This document shows positions 1 through 6,298 of a stretch of DNA of 6,298 nt, piece by piece; the stretch's first letter is position 1; the number at the start of each line of letters is the position of its first letter. This DNA is from FW021-bin31 sp964558275 (GTDB taxonomy: Bacteria > Bacteroidota > Bacteroidia > Chitinophagales > Chitinophagaceae). The notes under the pieces were generated by a model. That model did no database searches and was not told the origin of the DNA. It saw nothing but the letters and a program-made list of their open reading frames with translations. The stretch spans positions 1 through 6,298 of the forward strand of contig CAZLDH010000147.1 of NCBI GenBank assembly GCA_964558275.1. Direction: 5' to 3'. The position numbers and the translations under genes were made by a program.

Positions 1-3000
1 TTTCTTGCGACGGCACCGGACGGAACACGCTATTGGTTCAACGAGCTGGTGTATCGCTGGGCACCCATGTTGAGGCGACCAACCGGTTCGGGTCCTATCA
101 CGTATCGCGATCCGAAACCGGGTGCATTCCTGCTGGCCTCGCGCCGCGCGTGGATGGGGCGACTGATCGGCTGGTTGACCGGTACTTCGCCGGCGCAGGC
201 TCTGCCGCCAGACGACATCCTGCACCGGCTGCAAGCCTGGATGCTGGTGACGAAGGTCCAGGACCGTTTCGGCAACACGCTCACTTACAGTTACGACAGC
301 AACGGCCATCTCACGGATATCAGTGCCAGCGATGGTCGCAAGTTGACCGTGCAGTACGTGTCCGACAGCAATCGTATTCACAAGGTCATCCTGCAACCGG
401 CCGATGCGACATCACGCGCGTGGGTCTATGGTTACACCGGGACAGCGGCGTACGACATGCGCCTGACCTCGGTAACCTTGCCTGATAGCAGCCAGTGGTA
501 TTTTGACCTGGCCGCTTTTGACGGGCCGGCTTCGCTTGCACAAGCGTACGAGGGGGCCTGTCTGGCACCCGGCGAGCCTGTCGAAATCAACACCTCCTGG
601 ACCGGCACGATCACTCATCCTTCGGGGCTCAAGGGCAGTTTCACCATCAAACCGGAAAAGCATGGCCGCTCGTATGTGCCGCGCTGGTGCCTTGGCCCGG
701 AGCCATATCCAACCGCGAGCGGCAGTTATGCCGCCATACCGAATGCCTGGTACAGCCTGACCCTGGTGAAAAAAACCTTTACCGGTGCCGGCCTGCCCAC
801 GGAAACCTGGCAGTACAGTTACTCGGATCCACATGCGAGCTGGGCCGTTGACTGCGCCGGTGGTTGTCCGGATACCGTCCGGACCATGGTATTGCGCCCG
901 GATGGCAGCAGCACCCGTTACACCTTCAGCAATCGCTACGACTACACCGAGAGCCATTTGCTGAAGACGGAGACCTTCAGCGGCAACACGACCGGCCTGA
1001 TGCGCATGGTGGTCAATACCTATGCCACGCCGGACGGCCATGCGTGGCCGTCCACGGTCGGCAACAATCTGCAAAGCCGCATCAATCCCGCCCAGACGGA
1101 AAAGCGCTCTCCCGTTGCCAAGCGGGTGATTCACCAGTCCGGCGACACCTACACCTGGCAAGCCGAGGCGTTCAATCCATACGCCCAGGTGACGAAGACC
1201 AGGCGCTTCAATTCCATCGCCGGCCAGCAGGCTGTCGAGGAGCAGACCACCTATCACAACGACACCTCGCTATGGGTCCTGGGCTTGCCGGAGACGGTCA
1301 CCAATCTGACCGCCGGCGAGACGGTCTCGCACTACGACTACAACAACCTGGACCTCATGACGTCGCGCCGGCACTTCGGCCAGACGGCGATGACCTACAA
1401 CTGGAACGGTGCCGGTCAACTGGCCAGTTTTACCGACGCCAATGGCCATACGACGACACTGGGCAGTTACAAACGCGGCATCCCGCAAACCATCACTTAT
1501 CCCGACGGCACTTCACGACACCTTGCGGTCGACGACTTCGGCCAGATCACGTCCATCACCAATCAGGCCGGCGATACCACGCAGTATGCCTACGATGCCT
1601 CCGGACGCCTCACCAAGGTCACCTATCCGGGTGGCGGCATGTGGTCTCCCAAGAATTTCCAGTACGATTACGTCACCAGCGCCGAGAGGGGTCTTGCCGG
1701 AGGCCATTGGCGACGCATCGTCAGTCAGGACGATGCCTACCACGTCACCTGGTACGACGCCCTGTTGCGTCCGGTGCTAACGGACACGTTCATCGGCGGA
1801 GACAGCGGCTCGCACATCAGTACGCGTACGACCTACAACTGGAAGGGCCTGACGGTCTTCCAGTCCTGGCCGGTGACCGGCAGTCCGGTGTTGTCCTCGA
1901 TCACGGCCGGCGCCACGACGACCTACGATGCCTTGGGCCGGGTCACGGCCGTCAGCCAGCCTTCGGAGCTGGGCACCCTGACCACCGCGACGACCTATTT
2001 GAGCGGTGCGCGCAAACAGGTCACCGACCCCGAAGGCCACGTCACCACCACCAGCTACCAGGTGTTCGACCAGCCCAGCTACAAGGCGGTTACGCAAGTG
2101 CAGGCTCCCGAAGGCATCGTCCAGTCCATCGCCCGCAACATCTACGGTGCGCCCACGGCCATCACCCAGTCCGGCTCCGGGATCGTGCCGATCACCAAGT
2201 TCCTGTATTACAACAGCCAGCATCGTCTTTGCCGGACCAAGGAACCGGAAACGCGCAGCACCCTCATGGGTTACGACGCTGTCGGCAACCTGGTCTGGAG
2301 CGCCGAGGGCCTGACCGTATCGGGCAATGGTTGCGGCAGCCAGCCCGCCAGTCACATTGCGCGTACGTATGATGCCATGAACCGCCTCACGGCAGTGAAC
2401 TATCTGGGCGGTCAGGGCAACATCATCGCGACTATCACGACCACATACGATGATCTTGGCCAAGTCGAGACGGCCAAGGCGGACACGATCAGCGACTCAG
2501 TTCAGTGGACCTATGGTTACGACAATCTGGGCCACCTGACCAGTGAATCGCTGGCCATGAACGGGCTTGCGAGTCCCTGGTCCATTCATTACGCCTACGA
2601 CCACTCCGGACACGTCCGCACCGTCACCTATCCGGACGGCAAGCAAATCGCTTATGCCCCGGATGCGCTCGGACGTGCCACCAAGGCGGGGGGCTACGCT
2701 ACCGGAGTCAGTTATTACCCCGACGGCACGTTGAAGCACTTCACTTACGGCGATGGCCAAAACGATTACCTGGCTCAGCGCAACACGCGTCACTTGCTCG
2801 GGAACCTGACGGTGGGCAACCCGGGAACCGGTTCCCTCGTGTACAGCCAGGACATCGTTTATGACAAGGATGCCAACATCACCCACATGACGGACCTTAC
2901 CCTAGGCGGTGAGCGCACCAAGACGCTCAGCTACGACGCCCTAAACCGGCTGACCGAGGCCAATGCCCCCAACCTGTGGGGCACGATCACCTACACCTAC

Positions 3001-6000
3001 GACGCCCTCAACAACATTCGCAGCCTGACCCGCAATGGCGTCAATCCAAAAACCTATAATTATGCCAACAATCACCTGACGTCCATCAGCAGCGGCGGTA
3101 CCTTGCTGCACAGTTTTGCCTATGACCCCCAGGGCAACATGACGCAAAAGGACAGCCAGGTGCACGTGTTCAGCATGGGTCACCGCCTGCTTCAGGTACC
3201 GGGCATTGCCACCTATGTCTACGATGCCGCCGGGCGACGGGTCAAGGCGATCGATGCCGGGGGCAACACGACCTACTACGCCTACAACCGGGCCGGCCGC
3301 CTGCTGTATCAGTGGGATGCGGCTTCGAACACAGGTACCGATTACGTGTATCTGGGCAGGAAGCTGATCGCCGAGGTCAAGCGCTCGCAGGGATCACCCG
3401 TCCTCAACACGCCGGGAGTGAGCATCGACCAGAACCCCAACGACGGCAGTTTCACGGTGAGCTGGACGGTGACCAGCGGCACCAGTTACACCCTGCAGGA
3501 GCAGATCAACGACGGCAACTGGAACACCATCTACAGTGGCGCCACGGCCAGCAAGACCGTGAGCGGAAAGCCAGGTGGGCACTATCGCTACCGGGTGCGA
3601 ACCTGTGACGGTGATTGCAGCGACTGGGGGTATTCCGTCGAGGTGGGCGTCACACCGGCGAAACCCGCGATCACCGTTCCCGATGACATCCAGAGCGATC
3701 GCTACACGGTCAGTTGGAACCGTCCCATCTCGACCACCGGTTTCGACGTGCAGGAACAAGTCGACGGCGGGACCTGGCAGACCATCCACGATGGCACCAC
3801 GGCCACCTCGATCAGCCTGCCCGGCGATCAGGACGGCACGTACGTTTATCGCGTGCGTGCCAGCAACACCTACGGCACGCGGGGTTGGGTCACGTCCGAT
3901 CCGGTGACTGTTCTGCATCCGCCGGCCACGGCACCGAGCCTGAACGATCCCGGTGGTACCGATGATGACGGCAGCTATACCGTCAGTTGGGGCGCCGTCA
4001 GTGGTGCAACCAGCTACCAGTTGCAACAGCAGGCCAATGGCGGCAACTGGAATACCGTCCACGATGACAGCAGCCGCAGCAAGGCGATCAGTGGTCAAGG
4101 CAACGGCACGTACGGATACCGTGTACGCGGATGCAACGCTGCCGGGTGCAGTCCATGGAGTAGTGCCAGACAGGTGGTCGTACTGCACCCGCCGGCCACG
4201 CCGACGAGCATCAGTGTGCCCTCGACCAGCAGCGGCAGCGTGGCCGTGGACTGGCCAGCCGTGAGTACGGCGACCAGCTACACGCTGCAGCACCGCAAGG
4301 GCAGCGGCAGCTGGAGCAAAGCCTACAGCGGCAGTGCCACCAGCCGGACGCTGACCGAAACCTCCACCGGAAGCTATACCTACCGGGTGCGGGCCTGCAA
4401 CCACAGCGGCTGCAGCAGTTACCGGAACAGCAGTGCGGTGGCGGTAACGATTCCGCCGGCCAGCGCGCCCAGCCTGGCAGATCCCGGCGGCACCGACGGC
4501 AACGGCAGCTATACCGTCAGCTGGGGCGCCGTCAGCGGCGCCAGCACCTACACCCTGCAGGAGCATGCCAGCGGCGCCAGCTGGAGCACCATCTACAACG
4601 GCAGCAGTCGCAGCAAGGCAGTCAGCGGCAAAAGCAACAACACCTGGAGCTACCGCGTGCGGGCCTGCAATGCCGGCGGCTGCGGTCCGTGGAGCAGCAC
4701 CCGGCAGGTGGTCGTGCTGCATCCGCCAACCACGCCGGGCAGTATCGACGTGCCGTCCACCAGCAGCGGCAGCGTGGCGGTGGACTGGCCGGCAGTTGGC
4801 ACGGCGACCAGCTACACGCTGCAGCATCGCAAGGGCAGCGGCAGCTGGAGCAATGCCTACAGCGGCAGTGCCACCAGCCGGACGCTGACTGAAACCTCCA
4901 CCGGAAGCTATACCTACCGGGTGCGGGCCTGCAACCGCAGCGGCTGCAGCAGTTACCGAAACAGCAGTGCGGTGGCGGTAACGATTCCGCCGGCCAGCGC
5001 GCCCAGCTTGAGCGTGCCGTCGAGCGACAGCAACGGCAGCTACACCGTCAGTTGGGGCAGCGTGTCTGGTGCCGGCAGTTACACGTTGCAGCAGCAGGTC
5101 AACGGCGGCAGTTGGCATACCCAGTACAACGGCAGCAGCCGCAGCAAGGCTTACAGCGGCAAGACCAACGGCGTGGACTACGGCTATCGCGTGCGCGCCT
5201 GCAACGAAGGCGGCTGTGGCCCGTGGAGCGGCACGCAGACGGTATCGATCGCCATTCCGCCACCCAAACCGACGGGCGTGTATGCCAATGAGCGCCAGAT
5301 CAAGTACAACATGGCCTACCTGACCATCGTGTGGCAGGGCGTGAGCGGCGCGAGTTCCTATCAGGTCAGGAACCAGAGTACGGGCGCGGTCGTATGGAGC
5401 GGCACGGACACGTCCCGTCAAGTGGACAGTGGCTATCCCCCCATGACTCCGGATGGGTTCGCGGTACGCGCCTGCAATGCATGGGCGTGCAGTGCCTGGG
5501 TATTGGCCATACGCCGTCAGATACTTGATCCGCCACCGGTAGCTCCCGATCTCAATGCACCATCCGGCAGTTCCTCGGGCAGCTACACGGTGAACTGGAG
5601 TGCCGTGTTCCACGCTACCAGTTATACGTTGCAACAGCGCGTCAACAGCAGCAGCTGGCACACGACCTACAGTGGCAGCAGCCGTTCCAAAGGCTACAGT
5701 GGCAAGGCCGATGGCACCTACGGTTACCGGGTTCGTGCTTGCAACAGCAGTGGTTGCAGTGCGTGGAGCACGACGAAAACTGTCGTCGTCGCCAAGCCAC
5801 CCACTACGCCGACGGGGCTGGATGTGTACGCAAGCGGCCCGACCTATCGACCGGTAGTGCATGTCAGTTGGCATGCGGTAGCGCATGCGACTGCCTATCG
5901 ATTGGAACGGACCTTGCCGGGGCAAAGCCCAGAAGTCATGGATATGGGAACCGCCACGAGTACCAGCGCCTTGCAGATGGTCAGTGGTCGGATAACCTAC

Positions 6001-6156
6001 CGCGTACGTGCGTGCAACGCAGTGGGCTGCTCGCTCTGGAGCGGCTACGAAAGTGTGATGGTACAGGCGGGTGGGTGGCTTGCCGCACCGGCCGCGAGCG
6101 GCAGCACGGCTGTGTCCACTGACAACGCCACAACGGAACCAGGAGGCCAGCCATGA
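1..6156 (+). CDS. RHS/YD-repeat protein with C-terminal array of ten FN3 domains (5'-partial)
   Basis: The frame is open from the first base to the TGA at 6154-6156, giving 2051 codons in the window. The GTG at 49 is probably not the start: the codons before it (ATAPDGTRYWFNELVYRW) read as conserved RHS sequence, so the true start lies upstream. Numbering from the first window codon, the order is: RHS N-terminal segment (1-95), YD repeats (96-1126) with motifs such as YDASGRLTKVTYP, YDALGRVTAVS and YDAAGRRVKAID, a non-YD insert (about 183-333), ten FN3-like domains (1132-2022), and a low-complexity tail (2023-2051). YD repeats in known RHS/Tc-toxin proteins form a hollow beta-shell, and FN3 domains usually act as extracellular spacers or binding modules. 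An RHS core domain with its DPxG-type self-cleavage site and C-terminal toxin is not seen here. I infer a secreted or surface protein acting with the product of the next gene. Its signal peptide would be outside the window, and its substrate or partner is unknown. Confidence 0.95.
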   Translation, partial: FLATAPDGTRYWFNELVYRWAPMLRRPTGSGPITYRDPKPGAFLLASRRAWMGRLIGWLTGTSPAQALPPDDILHRLQAWMLVTKVQDRFGNTLTYSYDSNGHLTDISASDGRKLTVQYVSDSNRIHKVILQPADATSRAWVYGYTGTAAYDMRLTSVTLPDSSQWYFDLAAFDGPASLAQAYEGACLAPGEPVEINTSWTGTITHPSGLKGSFTIKPEKHGRSYVPRWCLGPEPYPTASGSYAAIPNAWYSLTLVKKTFTGAGLPTETWQYSYSDPHASWAVDCAGGCPDTVRTMVLRPDGSSTRYTFSNRYDYTESHLLKTETFSGNTTGLMRMVVNTYATPDGHAWPSTVGNNLQSRINPAQTEKRSPVAKRVIHQSGDTYTWQAEAFNPYAQVTKTRRFNSIAGQQAVEEQTTYHNDTSLWVLGLPETVTNLTAGETVSHYDYNNLDLMTSRRHFGQTAMTYNWNGAGQLASFTDANGHTTTLGSYKRGIPQTITYPDGTSRHLAVDDFGQITSITNQAGDTTQYAYDASGRLTKVTYPGGGMWSPKNFQYDYVTSAERGLAGGHWRRIVSQDDAYHVTWYDALLRPVLTDTFIGGDSGSHISTRTTYNWKGLTVFQSWPVTGSPVLSSITAGATTTYDALGRVTAVSQPSELGTLTTATTYLSGARKQVTDPEGHVTTTSYQVFDQPSYKAVTQVQAPEGIVQSIARNIYGAPTAITQSGSGIVPITKFLYYNSQHRLCRTKEPETRSTLMGYDAVGNLVWSAEGLTVSGNGCGSQPASHIARTYDAMNRLTAVNYLGGQGNIIATITTTYDDLGQVETAKADTISDSVQWTYGYDNLGHLTSESLAMNGLASPWSIHYAYDHSGHVRTVTYPDGKQIAYAPDALGRATKAGGYATGVSYYPDGTLKHFTYGDGQNDYLAQRNTRHLLGNLTVGNPGTGSLVYSQDIVYDKDANITHMTDLTLGGERTKTLSYDALNRLTEANAPNLWGTITYTYDALNNIRSLTRNGVNPKTYNYANNHLTSISSGGTLLHSFAYDPQGNMTQKDSQVHVFSMGHRLLQVPGIATYVYDAAGRRVKAIDAGGNTTYYAYNRAGRLLYQWDAASNTGTDYVYLGRKLIAEVKRSQGSPVLNTPGVSIDQNPNDGSFTVSWTVTSGTSYTLQEQINDGNWNTIYSGATASKTVSGKPGGHYRYRVRTCDGDCSDWGYSVEVGVTPAKPAITVPDDIQSDRYTVSWNRPISTTGFDVQEQVDGGTWQTIHDGTTATSISLPGDQDGTYVYRVRASNTYGTRGWVTSDPVTVLHPPATAPSLNDPGGTDDDGSYTVSWGAVSGATSYQLQQQANGGNWNTVHDDSSRSKAISGQGNGTYGYRVRGCNAAGCSPWSSARQVVVLHPPATPTSISVPSTSSGSVAVDWPAVSTATSYTLQHRKGSGSWSKAYSGSATSRTLTETSTGSYTYRVRACNHSGCSSYRNSSAVAVTIPPASAPSLADPGGTDGNGSYTVSWGAVSGASTYTLQEHASGASWSTIYNGSSRSKAVSGKSNNTWSYRVRACNAGGCGPWSSTRQVVVLHPPTTPGSIDVPSTSSGSVAVDWPAVGTATSYTLQHRKGSGSWSNAYSGSATSRTLTETSTGSYTYRVRACNRSGCSSYRNSSAVAVTIPPASAPSLSVPSSDSNGSYTVSWGSVSGAGSYTLQQQVNGGSWHTQYNGSSRSKAYSGKTNGVDYGYRVRACNEGGCGPWSGTQTVSIAIPPPKPTGVYANERQIKYNMAYLTIVWQGVSGASSYQVRNQSTGAVVWSGTDTSRQVDSGYPPMTPDGFAVRACNAWACSAWVLAIRRQILDPPPVAPDLNAPSGSSSGSYTVNWSAVFHATSYTLQQRVNSSSWHTTYSGSSRSKGYSGKADGTYGYRVRACNSSGCSAWSTTKTVVVAKPPTTPTGLDVYASGPTYRPVVHVSWHAVAHATAYRLERTLPGQSPEVMDMGTATSTSALQMVSGRITYRVRACNAVGCSLWSGYESVMVQAGGWLAAPAASGSTAVSTDNATTEPGGQP
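286..3378 (+). other. YD-repeat (RHS) domain region of the large gene
   Basis: Degenerate repeats of roughly 20 residues carry the Y-D-x-x-G-R/N-L-T signature. Clear examples start at 292 (YDSNGHLT), 1591 (YDASGRLTKVTYP), 1924 (YDALGRVTAVS), 2272 (YDAVGNLVWS) and 3283 (YNRAGRLLYQWD), with YPDGT/YPDGK linkers between several. The region closes at 3343-3378 with YVYLGRKLIAEV, the signature that normally sits just before the RHS core domain. In RHS and TcB/TcC-type proteins these repeats build a beta-strand cage. The cage role is family knowledge, not shown here. Confidence 0.9.
547..999 (+). other. Non-YD insert within the RHS region
   Basis: Between early YD repeats lies about 150 residues without YD motifs. 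It includes HPSGLKGSFTI, GRSYVPRWC, the segment LVKKTFTGAGLPTETWQYSY, a VDCAGGCPDT cysteine cluster and RPDGSSTRYTFSNRYDY. Similar stretches occur in proteobacterial RHS proteins, so I read it as a normal part of this subfamily rather than a separate gene or a later insertion. Its function is unknown. The four cysteines (in GACLAPG, RWCLG and DCAGGC) could pair in an oxidising compartment. Confidence 0.6.
4267..4473 (+). repeat. 207-bp near-identical direct repeat, copy 1 (FN3 domain 4)
   Basis: Aligned by eye with 4801-5007 (offset 534 bp), this tract differs at only five positions: two change the residue (Lys/Asn and His/Arg) and three are synonymous. It covers the C-terminal two thirds of FN3 domain 4 and the linker into domain 5. 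The identity ends abruptly at 4474. Confidence 0.88.
4801..5007 (+). repeat. 207-bp near-identical direct repeat, copy 2 (FN3 domain 6)
   Basis: This is the partner of 4267-4473, with about 97.6 % identity by manual count (202 of 207). It covers the C-terminal two thirds of FN3 domain 6 and the linker into domain 7. The 534-bp distance equals 178 codons, exactly two FN3 domains, so recombination between the copies would stay in frame. Confidence 0.88.
6067..6153 (+). other. Low-complexity C-terminal tail of the large protein
   Basis: The last 29 residues are rich in Ala, Gly, Ser and Thr (for example LAAPAASGSTAVSTDNATT) and end in EPGGQP. They contain no FN3 pattern, no LPxTG or PEP-CTERM-like anchor, and no RHS core. 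The stretch looks like a flexible end or linker, and its DNA also carries the ribosome binding site of the next gene. Confidence 0.7.
6141..6146 (+). promoter_or_regulatory. Ribosome binding site of the downstream gene (AGGAGG)
   Basis: A full-strength Shine-Dalgarno hexamer lies inside the last codons of the upstream gene (encoding Pro-Gly-Gly), 6 nt before the ATG at 6153. It decides the start of the second gene and, with the ATGA overlap, argues for translational coupling. Confidence 0.85.
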
Positions 6157-6263
6157 ACGGACGGCACGCGAACGCGATGCAAGGCCGGCATCGGGGAAAG
6201 CGATGGCTGTCGTGGGTTGGCCTGCTCGGGTTGCTCGTGACCGGCCTGGCACCGGCCCATGCG
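6153..6263 (+). other. Signal peptide of the downstream gene
   Basis: Residues 1-37 of the second gene comprise a long positively charged n-region with RHRGKR, a Leu/Gly/Val-rich hydrophobic stretch of about 14 residues, and an A-x-A box (A-H-A) before Glu38. This predicts cleavage by signal peptidase I. No cysteine follows, so it is not a lipoprotein signal. Confidence 0.85.
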
Positions 6264-6298
6264 GAGACCACCACCTACATCGTCAGCAACGCGCAGGG
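6153..6298 (+). CDS. Secreted protein starting with a probable RHS-associated core domain (3'-partial)
   Basis: An ATG at 6153 overlaps the upstream TGA by four bases (ATGA) and is preceded by AGGAGG with a 6-nt gap. Forty-eight full codons are visible. The first 37 residues look like a Sec signal peptide: a basic n-region (RHRGKR), a hydrophobic core (WVGLLGLLVTGLA), and a c-region PAHA before Glu38. No twin-arginine motif is present. The mature start, ETTTYIVSNAQG, resembles the opening of RHS-associated core domains, where a Thr/Tyr strand and a D/N-x-x-G turn (as in Y-x-x-TDxxG) precede the WR-x-Y-x-PFG region. That match covers only about ten residues and is the less certain part of the call. 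An in-frame Met9 (6177) is a possible alternative start, but the Shine-Dalgarno spacing favours 6153. The gene is almost certainly co-translated with the FN3/YD gene. Its C-terminus and activity are not visible. Confidence 0.82.
   Translation, partial: MNGRHANAMQGRHRGKRWLSWVGLLGLLVTGLAPAHAETTTYIVSNAQ

Larger units (their letters stand above)
3394..6066 (+). repeat. Tandem array of ten FN3-like domains
   Basis: Ten in-frame repeats of 264-273 bp follow the YD region. Boundaries placed at the Pro-Pro linkers are: 3394-3657, 3658-3921, 3922-4191, 4192-4455, 4456-4725, 4726-4989, 4990-5259, 5260-5532, 5533-5799 and 5800-6066. Each has the FN3 pattern: Pro-rich linker, YTVSW (B strand), SYTLQ or similar (C strand), and YRVRACN (F strand), followed by a W in the G-strand region. 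Domains 3, 5, 7 and 9 share the GSYTV-W form, while 4 and 6 share SSGSVAVDWPAV. Linkers VLHPP (after 2, 3 and 5) and TIPPASAPS (after 4 and 6) alternate, so 3+4 and 5+6 look like copies of a 534-bp two-domain unit. Eight of ten domains carry C-N-x-x-[GA]-C, domain 1 has CDGDC, and domain 2 has none. Confidence 0.9.

Noticed and set aside
49..51. GTG as the start codon of the large gene.
   Set aside because: The frame is open to the window edge and the upstream codons fit the conserved RHS pattern A-P-D-G-T-x-Y-x-F. No good ribosome binding site precedes 49.
769..775. Run of seven A residues as a slippage or phase-variation site.
   Set aside because: It is the only such run and is short. It encodes Lys-Lys in a segment that reads as normal family sequence, and neither shifted frame yields a sensible product.
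412..1257. Antisense open frame of 281 codons opposite the early YD region.
   Set aside because: The explanation is the same: it is in mirror register with the sense gene and ends at a sense TCA codon (412-414). The translation shows no family features.
864..2372. Overlapping plus-strand open frame of 502 codons in another frame.
   Set aside because: The translation is rich in Arg, His, Gln and Pro, which is typical of an out-of-frame read of G+C-rich sequence, while the frame beneath it encodes clear YD repeats.
3949..3972. DPGGTD in FN3 domain 3 (and again in domain 5) as an RHS-type DPxG self-cleavage motif.
   Set aside because: It lies in the A-B loop of FN3 domains, lacks the surrounding RHS core signature (Y-x-x-RYYDP, LSPDP), and recurs simply because the domains are copies.
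3394..6252. Very long antisense open frame (952 codons) opposite the FN3 array.
   Set aside because: Its codons are exact reverse complements of the sense codons, so it is broken only where the sense gene uses TTA, CTA or TCA. Those are rare codons in this G+C-rich gene, and the frame indeed ends at the TCA serine codon at 3394-3396. The product is a repetitive Ala/Gly/Arg-rich string with no recognisable domain.

Overview
The window is almost entirely one very large plus-strand gene that enters from the left edge and stops at 6156, followed by the first 48 codons of a second plus-strand gene that runs off the right edge. The high G+C content, strong G/C third-position preference and the style of the RHS/YD and FN3 sequences suggest a gammaproteobacterium of the Xanthomonadales/Lysobacterales type (for example Rhodanobacteraceae or Lysobacteraceae). 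That assignment is inference from family knowledge. No taxonomic marker is present.

Layout: (1) 1-285, tail of an N-terminal RHS module whose beginning lies outside the window. (2) 286-3378, a YD-repeat (RHS) region ending in the YVYLG-KLIAEV signature, interrupted at about 547-999 by a non-YD stretch containing several cysteines. (3) 3394-6066, ten consecutive fibronectin type III (FN3)-like domains of 88-91 residues each, most with a C-N-x-x-G-C cysteine pair. (4) 6067-6153, a short Gly/Ala/Ser/Thr-rich tail. (5) At 6153 a second gene starts inside the stop codon of the first (ATGA overlap), behind an AGGAGG ribosome binding site. It begins with a Sec-type signal peptide (AHA|E), and its first mature residues (ETTTYIVSNAQG) resemble the opening of an RHS-associated core domain.

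In ordinary RHS proteins the YLGG-KLIAE segment is followed within a few dozen residues by the core domain in the same chain. Here that position holds ten FN3 domains and then a stop, and the core-like sequence restarts as a separately exported protein. The likely reading is a two-gene, translationally coupled RHS system: a YD-repeat shell with a long FN3 arm, plus a separately secreted core protein. What the second protein carries at its C-terminus (toxin, adhesin or nothing) is outside the window.

A second point of interest is the DNA of the FN3 array. Domains 4 and 6 share a 207-bp tract that differs at only 5 positions, while their 48-bp upstream flank differs at 8 positions and the neighbouring domains 3 and 5 are visibly more diverged. 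This indicates recent recombination or gene conversion inside the array. There are no intergenic stretches, RNA genes, mobile elements, CRISPR arrays, promoters or terminators that I can support.
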